Source: Liolophura sinensis (taxonomy: Eukaryota; Mollusca; Polyplacophora; Chitonida; Chitonidae). Taken from it: 64,000 nt of DNA. The notes under the pieces were generated by a model, which did not search any database, was not told the DNA's origin, and was given only the letters and a program-made list of their open reading frames with translations. Location: contig NC_088300.1 of NCBI RefSeq assembly GCF_032854445.1, positions 58,070,984 to 58,134,983 on the forward strand. Reading direction: 5' to 3'. Made by a program: the position numbers and the translations under genes. Shown one piece after another: positions 48,380 through 60,429 of the stretch (positions are counted from its first letter, which is position 1; each line of letters starts with the position of its first letter).

Positions 48380-48787
48380 TGGTAAAGTTTTATCATAAAC
48401 ACATTTGGAAGATGTAAGACAGGAGCAAACACAATTTTTACTCGGCATACCCTTGAAGTACTGTTCAATGGCTTTTAACACGTGTTTTCACGAGTGAGAA
48501 TTCATGTTTTAGTATGAGTTCATGGTGAGAATGTCTTCCGTAAAATGACCACTAAATCGACCGATTGTGCAGCTATGTAAGCTTTTTATTCCCACTTTTT
48601 GAAATCTTTTTACAATTGTACACTTTATATAGGCAGCATACATGTACCATTTCAGGATCACCAGTGTGATGAATGAAGTATTTCAAGGAAATAATATGTA
48701 TCGCGCATAATGAAACCATTCAGAAATTTTCTCTAATTTATCTTCAGCAAAATTCAGAACGATATTGTTGAAATACTAAATAAATAA

Positions 48788-48894
48788 ATGAAGCCATCCC
48801 TAACACCACAATGCTGGCTGCCATCGTATAAGTGAAGTATTCTTGTGTATGGCGAAAAACACCAAATAAATAAATAAATAAATAAAGCCATCAT
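48788..48894 (+). mobile_element. SINE, AATA-tailed family, 5'-truncated
   Basis: CACCACAATGCTGGCTGCCA, then TCGTATAAGTGAAGTATTCT and a tail of CAAATAAATAAATAAATAAA. It lies about 400 bases from an opposite-orientation copy at 48229-48379; together they form a short inverted pair. Confidence 0.85.
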
Positions 48895-50996
48895 ATTCCA
48901 TTCTTTCGGAAATTGGAGGCAAAAAATCAAATCATCCATCAATCCAGAGAGGCAAAGCTATACATCAGCTTTCCATGAATCCAAACAGCTATTTTACTAC
49001 ATACTCCACGATCTGTTCAAAAAGATCAACCATTTAAGGGTGCCTGTTACTAATGGGGTCAATAATAGAACTTAACTGTGTCAGAGCAGACTCAAAGTTT
49101 GTGACCAAACATGTAAGAATGGATTGTATTTAAGGATCAGTCTACTGATGGGAAATCTAGATGTAGAATACCTTTGCTCAGGCCCCTGGAGCCCCAGATT
49201 TCGACATCAACTATTGTTTCATCGCCTTAGTATTCCAATGTGAGAAAATCATTTTGAACTGAATTTAATCGCATTTATACACGTTGTGTGCCTCTAAAAT
49301 GTAATGATTACAAAGAAGAAAAATAACCGTTTCTTGTCAGATATCCTGCGAAAAGTAGCGATCCTCTGGTAGAGGCTGTTAAGCACAGACAATTTTGTGA
49401 GTCGACTATACTTATCGTACCCAAAGGACATGCCTTCCCTCTGTAGCTTGTTCCACTCATTTCTTGGCTCATTTTCACATATGTGCCCATTCTTGGATGG
49501 TTTCAGTCAAGTGGTTGAATTCCTTACGATTACCGTCATTTGGTTTTAAGAATAACAATCCATGAAATAATAACAAATACGATTGCTTAGTTTTGAAATC
49601 TCGTCGAATATTCTTATTCTCATTAATGACAACAAAGCATTGATAATTATATTTGTGCCAAATGCTAATGCTGCAGTATTTGTGTCATAGATTTGAACAA
49701 CGTCATCGGTCCATTAGCAAATCCATTACCGCTGTACGGCAAGGCATCAGATTCAAACTGACATGATCAGCCTAAATGTATTGATTTACACGTCGATGTG
49801 TCTAGGAAAGCGGGTCACTTCACATACCCTGTGGGTGTTTTATAGGCCTTGTTACGTAAAACGTCTTATCTAATGTAAATGTGGGAAAATACGGACGTCA
49901 GACGATGGAGTTGATCTTAGTTTCAGAACATGACCCGATTACCCAATTTTGCCAACACCCAAGAAGGTGATGTTACCATCTGAATTTGTATTTCTCTGAT
50001 ACGCAGAGCTAATTACTAATATAATATTTGGATTGCATTTACTACATAGTATAATATAACAGATTCAATGTATATACGTGAGTATAAATGTCCCACATCC
50101 TCGTCAACTAACTACATGTGCCGAGCTGCACTTGTTTGTATGGTCCAGTTGTTTCATTCACAGAAATCTAAATCGATGCACCGGTGTCTACTTAAATCAG
50201 TCTACTACACAACTAACAGGTTCAATTGTTTGTTTTTCAAGAATCAATACTACTGTAATTCACTTAGCACATAAATCATACGTCTTTCGGTCAAAAAATA
50301 ATCCCAAAAATCTGTTCACTGATCAATTCATAAATCTAAAGTTTTTGACAGTTGCTCACTTTCAACGTTGTTTTATGTCTGGCGTCTTAAAGATAAGATC
50401 TTACCTGTGTATGCAACACATACGCAAAGAGGTGAAGTTTGTTTTGCTGAAGCCGTAAACTGGTACATTGTCCTTTTACAGTTGCTGTTGTGATGTTGTG
50501 TGCAAAGATCGATCTTCCAACGACAGCGGAAGACACTGACAGGCTTCTATCTGTCGGGTTTATCCAAGGTAAACTCTCCATGCAATAGACAACACCATCA
50601 GAAAGCCGATCTACGTGTGGTTAGTGGAGAGTTTATGCCTTTCCAATTGGGTAGAGGAGGGTGACAGAGCCTAGTAAGATCGTGGGGGATTGAGATAGCT
50701 ACATTTTGACAAAAACATTAATCGCACACAAGATCTATCGAAACGGCAGGAAATTTGGGACGTTTAGAACTTGTGGTTCAAGTTCTACTAACACTCTTTA
50801 TTTTTTTCTTAATTGAAGCTAACGTAGATACACGGCGGTCATGCTCACACGACCTGTAAGTGAGCAAACACTTGACATAGTATATGACTCATTGCTGGAA
50901 CATTCCTTTGTCAGACTGATTGTCTTTAACGGTTAATGGCATGCTGTCTGGAAATACTGTCATGTGGTTGATAACTGGGTGCGTATATTCGCTGTG
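48895..50996. other. Non-coding stretch
   Basis: A 126-codon frame (50078-50458) is Cys- and His-containing but shows no recognised motif spacing. No repeats noted. Confidence 0.45.
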
Positions 50997-51014
50997 ATGC
51001 TTTTACTGTCACAG

Positions 51015-51188
51015 GTGCAAGCCGAGTCTGTATTGGTGACCTTCTCGCCCACTTCGGACGGCTGTGCCAGGCCCATAGAACGTGAAAAAACAACAGTCCA
51101 GACCAGTTACACAGATACCATAACACTGACCACCTACACAACACCGAGTCAAGTGCAAGCCTCGTGTTCCGTTCAGCCAAAGGTTAAT
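51015..51188 (+). CDS. Weak candidate: exon of a secreted or membrane protein
   Basis: The open frame runs through CTTTTACTGTCACAG (acceptor-like, AG at 51013-51014) to AAT|GTAAGT (donor consensus at 51189-51194). The exon would encode 58 residues starting VQAESVLVTF, with two cysteines and a Thr-rich middle. Read without the acceptor, an ATG at 50997 gives MLLLSQVQA|ES, a short signal-peptide-like start. Composition is similar to the candidate at 39329-39538 but alignment is poor. Confidence 0.2.
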
Positions 51189-52721
51189 GTAAGTTAGCCT
51201 ATGCTCAGTGTGGGTGATTGAAATACATGACGTAACACTACTATAAAAACGGACCTCCATAAAAACCATGTATTCCTAACAGATAAAAGCCATGGATGGA
51301 GGTGATAGATGACCGCTGAAAAAAAAGAAGAAATGAAAAAAGAGAATTATAGTCCATTTTTCATTTCCAGGCAAAATGAGATGGACTGATTTCCTGGTCT
51401 GTTATACGACATTGTATCTGAGGCTGCATCCTTGACCTATCCTATAAACATGATGTAACCGGAGATGAAACGGGCGAAACATGCTGACCTCAGGCACTTT
51501 CAGAAGCCTTATTTGAAGCCAAGACATTTTTGTTTGGTACCTTAAATCCACAAAGAACGGAAACTGAAGATATATGGCGAGCTTAGTTGGTTTCTTGAAG
51601 ATCAATCTGTACGCCGAACTCAATATGAAAGATAAGAGATGTCATGGTGTGTTAGCCATGATGAATACCCAGTTCATCTAAACCGAAAATAAATGTTTTG
51701 TAAGTAATTTTATACTTGGTACAACATTTGGCTCGGTACGTTGTGTGACATATAATGAGAAAACTATAAAAACACCATTTGTTTCAGAAAAGTTTTTTTT
51801 TTCAGAAAGATCAAATAATTATTATAGGGTGATTTCTCAGTTTGTTTTCTCACTCTCAACTCCGATATCCCGTGGCATCAATCAACTCTCAAGCTAACTT
51901 TTGTTTTAAAGCAGCGTTACAAACATTTTAGAAATGTTTCGTCACATTATTATAGTTATTAGGTATTACACTTTATGTACATACTACATATGATTTTACT
52001 GAAAAATTGGCTGAGAAATTGCAACCAGTAACAACAGAGCCACGCAATCAATTGCATGTAACATATGTCAACCGAACCATTCAAAAAGTTTCGAAACTGT
52101 TCTGATTAAAAAAGGCAAATCATATTAGTTGTATTCCTCGTCTTTTTGGGACTTGTTCAAAGAAGGAGTAGAGCACTCTGGGAAGTGAAAAGATAATGAA
52201 TATAAGCTTTTAAATCCACCAGTTATTGATTTCTTTTCTTTTTTCTTAACCTTACAAGCGTATAGAGCCTTTCGATGATTTTAATTTTACAAAATCATCT
52301 GTTCCGTCACTATATAAATTAAAGTGGAAGCACATTTCAAGAGAAAAACATCACCGATTACCAAGTTCTAACGTACGAATCTACACATGACAATCTCTCA
52401 GATTATACTGAACTTCTCGTATTTCCAAACCTTTCTCTCGTTGCGAACCGAAGCCATAAACTTCAGTGGCATTTTTCTTTTAAGATTTTAAAGGACTTTT
52501 TCCGGTCCGAATACCTCTAAATATTTTTGGGAGGGAAAGTTTGTGTTTATGGTTAATTTTCAATGTCGCCTAGCGATTTTAGGTGTTAGCTTTGTTATTA
52601 TATTGATCTAGATATTTTTTATTATTTCCTGGGACGGTTTTTACCTCTTATTGCTATACAACGGCGTTCTGGAGTCAATGTAGCAGGTCACAGACCAAGA
52701 CAAACCATTCTACAGGTACTT

Positions 52722-52830
52722 TTCCAGGTACGTGCTCTTGTCAATTTACCTCAGGGTTTTATTCTAACTGTTCGCATAAATGCTCGAACAGTAGACCCCT
52801 CGCATGATGGCTGAGACCATTTTTGTTGAG
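52722..52830 (+). repeat. Unnamed dispersed repeat, copy 4
   Basis: GTGCTCTTGTCAATTTACCT, CAGGGTTTTATTCTAACTGT, TCGCATAAATGCTCGAACAG, TAGACCCCTCGCATGATGGC. Confidence 0.75.
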
Positions 52831-55624
52831 TGTTCAATGTATACATGCCATTAACCCAGATACAAAACTTGGAATATCATTTGTCTATTTATTCCCACTT
52901 ATGTATGCTATCGGTGTTAACATGATATCTTAATAGGCACCTCGTGTACCAAAAGGCCACATGTACAGATTGCCAATCTTGGTCACGACGCACTCCGGAC
53001 TGCCCTAGTGGTCTATTAAATTAACTAAAGAAGTGAACTTGAGAAAGTAGTAAATAGTCGGCCTGTGCCATAATGGGCCAATGAAATATAAGGTCTCCCC
53101 TTATCTTAATCATCGGAATGATTTGCGGTCTTTCCATCGGGAGCTAAATGTTATCATCATGTTCTCTTTGACACATAATCAATAGTTAGCAACACATCAT
53201 GGCTCGAACTCAAGTAACCTCAATTCCGCCTTCGTCACAACAGAGCTCTTATCAAAGAAGAACATGATAAAGTATGAGCCTCTCTGTAGAGTATTTCGAT
53301 ATTAAAGATGGAAGGTCTGGTTGGAATTCTCTTGTAGCTGCCTTACAAGTTCTTATGATATGCAATTATATATAGGCCAAACTATAAACATCCACATTTT
53401 ATGTTTTGTTTTTAGTTTATCTTTCTTCAAAGAAAGAATAATACATACAACTTGTATTGTTATATTCATGTATAGTTAAAAAATCTCTTTTTCAGAACTT
53501 ACATGAGTAAAAAGGAAATATTTTAATGTAGAATAAGCGAAATTACTTCGTTCTTTTTTCCAACTAATTACATATTGTCAGCACTTTTTTCCAGTAATTA
53601 GTATTTTCCCCAAATTTACGTCGTAATCTGTTGTAATGTTCTTTTGATATAATCACAGATAAAGCTTGAAAGCATTTCTTGGAAATCATTGTATTTTACG
53701 TGCACATAGCGCAGAAAGTCTCCCCTGAAATGTAGAAAGAAGTTTTTTAAAGTCAATACCTTTTCCACTGCTTGCAAATGTTGTAGTTTTTTCCTCCATT
53801 TAAATCCGATGGAGGACGATGGTCTGTAAATGTCAACCCTCCCGCACACTACATATCAACGATCTGCTATCACCCTGTTTCTTATTTAATCACTTCTTTT
53901 CTTTACAAATGATGCTATTTCATCCCAAAAAATACTCGCCATTATCGACGAACAGATCATTTGATAAAACTTTAACCTTACACTTCATAAGAATCTTTCT
54001 TTGTATCCTTTTAAAACTTTGAATCTAAAAATACGTTGTTCTTTTTTTCGGAATAAAGCTAAAGAAATCATATTGCAACAGTTCGTGCTGAGAAAACGTT
54101 CAGCCTGGCAGGCAGAAAGGTGTAATCTGTGTAAGTGGGCGAAGACGACATTCGATGCCATTGTAGACGAGCAAACGGCTTTTTCTTTGAAGTGACACTG
54201 AATCGCTTGATCATAGGTTCAGTCCACATTGTAGGTTATCTTTTTATCTCGACACGGTGGTCTGTCAGTATACAGTATGTAGGCCTACTTCCTTCAACTC
54301 TCAACAGGTAGGTTTGTTGGTAAGATCTCAGACATATACCGATGTACCTACGTCTGAACATCAGAAATGAGCGTCGTTGTCACTTTATCCCTTAAACAGT
54401 AATCACCTGAAGACAATCCGCTCAACACTACATTGGTAATCTATACCATTATTACTCAGCACAGCTAAAGTTAGCCGTGACACACGCTCCAGAAACACAC
54501 ATGTAATTGATACTGAATACAACATATAAAAATACAGCATACATGAGATACAGTAACAGGGTACCTTATTCTGAAAGCACAAGGAGTACATTGACACTTA
54601 TACTGATTTAAGAACAATATTTAAGCACGGGCAAATGGAGACGGTTCAGCGTTATTGACTGGCAGAAAGATATGCTGGCGGACGTCCTTTCCCTGATCAC
54701 CTGTGAAGGAAAAAGCTTTTCACGCAGTCGATGTTTACATCGCACAGAACGAGCTTGATCATTAGGGAACTTCTCCCATGTTGCCATTTAACGTCGAAGA
54801 GATGGACAACCTTCCGTATTGCAACTTTTGACGATATCAGCTAGGATTCTTAATGCAGTACTTTTGCGTTGATGTGCTATGTCTAGGGTTTTTTTAATAA
54901 CAACTTTACCATATTTCATGAATGCACCAAGGGTAAATTTCAAAGAGGCTAAATCAGTCATGAAAAACGGTTTGTCTGATGTGGTATTTCTCTCATATAA
55001 AATGATAAAAACAATTTTTATGAATTTTAGACCAATCAACGGCAAGCTGACCTTTGTGTAAATCTTAACCAACTGTAAATAGAAGACCATTCATAATCAA
55101 TGTTGATGCAAATTGGCTCACCGTATATCCTACAAACTGGTTACAAATGTCTTCTTTTTACAGATGCCATCATTGCTTTCAACGAGAATGGAATAAAATG
55201 TAACGTTTTCAAGAGAAAAAGTGGTGCGACATCCGACATGTGGCATCTGAGGTCCACTTGAAGACCTGCTCATTGTTGATAAGAAAAAAACAAAAATAAC
55301 GTTTTTCATACTGTTTACAAGTTATCCTCACCCTTAAATAAGTACATGGACAAAAAGCAAGCAAAACCGTCAAGCTAACATGTTCAAATCCGTTATTTGC
55401 ATAAAAGCAAGATGATATTTATACAGCGAGGCAAATGGACCAGGCGGTATGTTGCGTGACACCCTCCATATGATATGTGTATTTACAAACCATCTGCCAT
55501 TAACAGCGAAGTTAAAGTTCACACTTAACATGGAAAGTAAAATAAAATAATAGACACATATTCGTTTTTGTCCTGATCGTAAGAAAATGACGTCTTGTAG
55601 GTGCCTGTGAAGTAAGAAATTGCT
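52831..55624. other. Non-coding stretch
   Basis: Nothing recognised; frames are 60-100 codons with no domain features. Confidence 0.5.
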
Positions 55625-55668
55625 GGGGTTGGGGGTGGGGTTTGTTTTTTTTTGAGGGGGGGGGGGGG
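55625..55668 (+). other. G-rich, quadruplex-capable tract with G13
   Basis: GGGG, GGGGG and GGGG runs (55625-55640) are followed, after a T-rich spacer, by thirteen G residues (55656-55668). Confidence 0.6.
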
Positions 55669-55669
55669 C

Positions 55670-55735
55670 TGAGTCCCTTATTTTTAAGCATTTACACGAA
55701 CGGTTAGAATAAAACCCTCTGATTTGATGTGGCAA
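55670..55735 (-). repeat. Unnamed dispersed repeat, copy 5 (fragment)
   Basis: The minus strand reads CAGAGGGTTTTATTCTAACC, GTTCGTGTAAATGCTTAAAA, matching the centre of the family. It follows directly on a G13 tract. Confidence 0.65.
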
Positions 55736-56916
55736 GAAGCCGGATTTCGCCTGTTACGTATGACCACTTGTCAACTATCACACATTCGTCGCAGCTGTGG
55801 TTTTACTCTGTAAGCTGTAGTCTTTTACATTATATTTTATAACGTCAGACGAAGACTAAGTTGTACACACTAAACCGTACAGACTACACCCCGATCGACT
55901 AAGGAACTTAGTGTAAGTAATTAAGTGTCGTCTATAAAAAGATGCATGCCGTGTGAGGCTGGCAATATTTGAAGGATAAAGTAAGCATCGTGACAGACTT
56001 CCAACGGCCATCGCAAAAGTATCTATTGTACTAATTTAAACTTTGAGGGCGTCTGCTTTTAATTTTGCAAGGATTGTCGGCGCACAGCGCTTGGGAAATA
56101 CACTCTCAGGTTCTGATTTTATCCTGCCTGCGTGTTCATCAGAAGGATGAACTGACTGAAGTTATATTGCGTGATTTTTTTAAATCTTTTTTTGTCCACG
56201 CATGCGTGTTTTACTTCTGTGCATGAACTGGCTTGGCCTCTGCATGTTTCTAGTTTACCTGCGTAATGCTTTGCTCTAATATTGTTATTTATGTATCTGC
56301 AAACTTTATATAGTGTTGTCATCCTCATTGTTGTTTTATTTTTGCGTGAATCATTGTAATAATTTGAACATCAAACATTTTGCATGTGTTTGTCAAACCG
56401 CGAATAGTTTTAAGCGTTTGATCAACATATCTAATTTATTAATACACCGCAAAAAACACTTATATTGCATTGTGTAAGAATGTTCGCCTAGTATCTGTAC
56501 AAACTGTCTTCATCGAGGCCCGGACAGAGGATTCAGATCACGTGTGAGGCACGTGTCCAGCCCCGAGTTCTTGTCGCCTGTCAAGTTCAGTGTGAAGGAC
56601 CCTCGACTGCGTCAAGATAGGAGAAAAATCATTATTTGTCTTCCTTGTCTTAAAATCTGTCATTGTTTTAACACATACTCTTTGTACTTCCTGTCTTTCA
56701 ACTTCCGATGAACAGATTACGTTTGAGGGCAACACTCTCAAAAGATCTACAATTCCACGCACAAAATTCTTGTTGTGACCTGGTTTTGCATCAGTCATAT
56801 GCTAGCTGGTTAAAATCACTAAAAACATTCGTCTGAAGACAGCTCGTCCAGATAAAATATTCAATGGGGTAACCAAAAACCATGCACCCAGTCATGCTAT
56901 AACAATGTCGTTGTTC
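55736..56916. other. Non-coding stretch
   Basis: Nothing recognised between dispersed repeat copy 5 and the full-length SINE. Confidence 0.5.
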
Positions 56917-57170
56917 ATTTATCTATTTATTTGATTAGTGTTTTACGCCATACTAAAGAATATTTCACTTATACAACGGCGGCCATCATTATATTGGGAG
57001 CTAACTGGACAGAGCCCAGGGGAAACCCAAACACATTCGCAGGCTGCTGGCAGACCTTCCCACGTACGGCTGCAGAGGAAGACAGTATGAACTCAAAGCA
57101 ACACATTGGTGGGAGGCTCCTGGGTCATTGCGCAGCACTGGCGTGCTAACTCCCTCGGCCACGGAGGACC
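56917..57170 (-). mobile_element. SINE, AATA-tailed family, full length
   Basis: Read on the minus strand the head is TGGCCGAGGGAGTTAGCACG, an A-box-like start, and the 3' end is the TATGGCGTAAAACACTAATC and AAATAAATAGAT tail. The copy ends directly against the left arm of the inverted structure that starts near 57177. Confidence 0.88.
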
Positions 57171-57176
57171 ACTGTG

Positions 57177-58217
57177 TAGTTCTTTAGTCATCCTACAAAC
57201 CAATCACTTAATATAGTAAAGTGTGAATGAATTTACTAAGTAACCACCAGGCCTATCTACAGCACGGCAATAAATTAAACGGAAAACGTACATGTAAGCA
57301 CTGATGTGTGTGTTAATGAGCTGGTCCACAGATAATCTCAGACGACGACAATGTGCACCTCCTCGAGTAAACTCCTCAACACGTCGTTATAATGTCAAGT
57401 GTTCAAGATGCCGATTCTTCACCGCTCCAATGAATTATCCAACCACACCGTTCATGTCAGAAGGTCAACCCAGTCCTCTTTTGGTCCAGTACAAGAAAAA
57501 CTAGGGTATTGCTTACAAACCAATCACAAAACCAGAAAGCAGGGCGGACAACCTAAAAATCCAGACAGTTAGTACGTGCAATAAATCACTGGTGTAAAGG
57601 AGAGATCGATCAATGCATTTCTGCCTGGATCCAGGATATAGGGTATTACGACCGCCAGCAACTGACACTCCGCTGATCTCATGTCAGGTAATATTCGGTG
57701 CACTCGGGGAGCCTCAGGTCTTCTCGTTCTCTAACTCACGGGGTATGAAATATTCATATGGCCTAATCAATGTTTGTGAGAGCATGGTATATCTTGTTAG
57801 ATTCAGCGTTACCCCCAAGGAGATGACCTTCAGCGGGTCTGGCGCTCCTCCCTGAGCACCCACGGGAATAGAGTGCTTGGCTTTACATGGGTGCAAACAC
57901 TATGTTGTAGTTCAGGTGTGGGTAGAGGGGTGCTAGATAGCACTTAACTATTTATTGTGAGTTTGATAGCCTAACTCCCGAAGGGATGTATTGTGTTTGA
58001 ATATTACAGGTTGTAGTTCTCGTCTGGCTTCATAAAACACACAAAATTCTAAATCTGTGAGACAATATTGTCAGACAACCACTACAAAAAGAATGTTTGT
58101 TTTTTCTCTTCTTGCACTTTTCATTTCAAGCCTTAATGCATAGCGTCAAAAGCGCTGAAATAAGTTTTGTAATGTGATTGAAATCATTCAGATGAAATTC
58201 AAGCAGAATCTAGATAA
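57177..58217 (+). repeat. Left arm of ~1-kb inverted duplication
   Basis: Matches the reverse complement of about 61467-62436. Outer parts are roughly 70-85 percent identical with indels. The core 57653-57895 matches 61789-62031 with only two differences (57742, 57863). The core holds an open frame of 80 codons (57613-57855) also open in the other arm, with no recognised domain. The arm abuts a full-length SINE at 57170. Confidence 0.88.
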
Positions 58218-58572
58218 AAATAAGTTTTTATCTTTAAATAAAAAATGAAATAATTTTTTTAAATGGACAACCTTATCGTGCAGACAGTTCATTAAAAAGG
58301 TTTTTCGCTATTTTCTTTGAAACATGGGTAGAATGTCATGTGTGTATAATGTCAGCGTGGGAGATGTTTCCTGATGATCAAGTCCTATCACTCCAATTAT
58401 ACTGCGAATCAGTACGATGCAAACTTCGTCTGCATGAAACGTTTTCTCCTGCACAAGTCACCGGGGAAAAGACGCCCTCCTGCACATCTCTCAACCAGTC
58501 AGTAACGCTGGCCTGTCCTGGAATTCATTTGCCGGTGCTTAGATATTGTCCTTAATGCAGTGTAACTGTCAA

Positions 58573-59168
58573 AGCACTACAGGTCCATCTGGCATCATTA
58601 CGTTTGATATGTAGTAATAAAGCATCTCCTGGGTGCTACAAGTGTATCTGGTATCATTACGTTTGATATGTAGTGATAAAGCATCTCCAGGGTACTACAA
58701 GTCCATCTGACATCATTACGTTTGATATGTAGTAATAAAGCATCTAATGGGCACTACAAGTCCATCTGGCATCATTACGTTTGATATGTACTGATAAAGC
58801 ATCTCCAGGGTACTACAAGTCCATCTGGCATCATTACGTTTGATATGTAGTGATAAAGCCTCTCCTGGGTACTACAGGTCCATCTGGCATCATTACGTTT
58901 GATATGTAGTAATAAAGCATCTCCTGGGTGCTACAAGTGCATCTGGTATCATTACGTTTGATATGTAGTGATAAAGCATCTCCAGGGTACTACAAGTCAA
59001 TCTGGCATCATTACGTTTGATATGTAGTAATAAAGCATCTAATGGGTACTACAAGTCCATCTGGCATCATTACGTTTGGTATGTAGTAATAAAGCATCTC
59101 CTGGGTACTACAAGTCCATCTGGCATCATTACGTTTGATATGTAGTGATAAAGCATTTCCTGGGTGCT
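58573..59168 (+). repeat. 59-bp satellite array, 10 copies, five-unit higher-order
   Basis: Unit GGGTACTACAAGTCCATCTG-GCATCATTACGTTTGATATG-TAGTAATAAAGCATCTCCT. ATTACGTTT anchors at 58597, 58656, 58715, 58774, 58833, 58892, 58951, 59010, 59069 and 59128 give an exact 59-base period. Variants recur at 295 bases (CTAATGGG at 58744 and 59039; GGTATC at 58650 and 58945; CTCCAGGGTAC at 58685 and 58980), so a five-unit block was duplicated. It lies between the two arms of the inverted structure. Confidence 0.96.
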
Positions 59169-59940
59169 GTGTATTTCTTTTTTCAGACTTACGTTGATTC
59201 AGTCTTAATTCCGTGTTTATTTCTGGGGTTTCATTACCATTTTACGCTATGATCCACACTGGTTAAATGTCAATCTTCTTCCATGTTTTACTTCAATGTT
59301 TCTCGTTTTCTAATCACCCGTGCAAGTATATACATACCTAAGGGTTTATTTACAAGTCTTTACCTGGTGTGGATAAAAACAAAACACTCACAAGCACCGT
59401 GTTCCAAAATGAAAGCAATTACAGTCGGCAAAGACGGTGCTATCCTCAAATTCAGCTGCTCGGGTATCAACAGTGCTTACTTCCTTAGGTAGGTAATACG
59501 TAAATGAATTGAAATGAAGGTTGTCAATTACGTTTCGTCAAAACCCTCAGAAAATAATACATCATACATTCTTAACCCGGTGGCACGAACTGATTCAGTG
59601 AACTCTTTTCAAACTTTTGACCGAAGCCGAATTAAAGTTTGCACATTATTCCTTTGTATAAAGGGGACAAATTCATCTGAATTCTTAAGCTTAGACCTTA
59701 CCAAAAAATTCCTGCCCCGATTTTGGTAAATATTTTCAGTAAAAATAACATCTTATAGGGGGTCAAGCAGGAAACGGGCTAAACTCAGATATAACTACAA
59801 CATTTGTAGGCAGCAAGTCGTTAAACAAAAAGTCATTACGGATAAAATGGGTGTCCAGATACGCAGATCGTACGCGTAATGTCAGTCACATTGTTTGCGT
59901 AGATTTTGTTGGACGGGTGTTATAGGACTTGCGTTGCTGT

Positions 59941-60360
59941 CTCCGAGAGGGTTCCACTGATAAAGTTTAAGTTCCAATGTGCAGCCTCATAAAGCGAGAC
60001 GAACTGGACATCTTCCGCGACTCCAAAAATAAAATAAAACGCTGAACCTGCCTTCGAGCCAGGAATTGCATTTTTTCCTTTGTGTGGAGTTAAGAGGGTA
60101 TATAGATGTACTACGCGATATCTCATAGTGGTGGTCAACAATAAAGTGATGAGGTTCGATTGAAAATGGTATAAGTTCCAGTCTGCAACCTGGCAGAATG
60201 AGACAGCCTGGATGGCTTCTTCGGTTCAAATAAAGAAACGTCGGCTATTTGTTTGAGACAAGGACAACAAAAACTGCACGTTTACCTTTGAATCGAGTTA
60301 AGGGGATCTGTGTATAAACCAGGCAAAATCTCATAGTGATGGCAAAGAATAAAATCACTC
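59941..60360 (+). repeat. Tandem pair of ~205-bp units
   Basis: Unit 1 (59941-60150) and unit 2 (60151-60360) share AAGTTCCA-TGTGCAGCCT/TAAGTTCCAGTCTGCAACCT, the GAGTTAAG-GGG-T region, and ATCTCATAGTG-TGG. Identity is moderate. A fragment of the first part (CAGAATGAGACAG-CT) recurs at 61317-61330. Located inside the inverted structure. Confidence 0.65.
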
Positions 60361-60429
60361 TCGGTACTGTGATGTTTTATGAAGATCTGAGCAGCTGAAC
60401 ATTCATGGTTGCGTTTGTCCTGTTGTCTG

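Noticed and set aside
58573-59168. Multiple polyadenylation signals (AATAAAG)
   Set aside because: AATAAA is part of the satellite monomer in some copies; repetition explains it without any transcript end.
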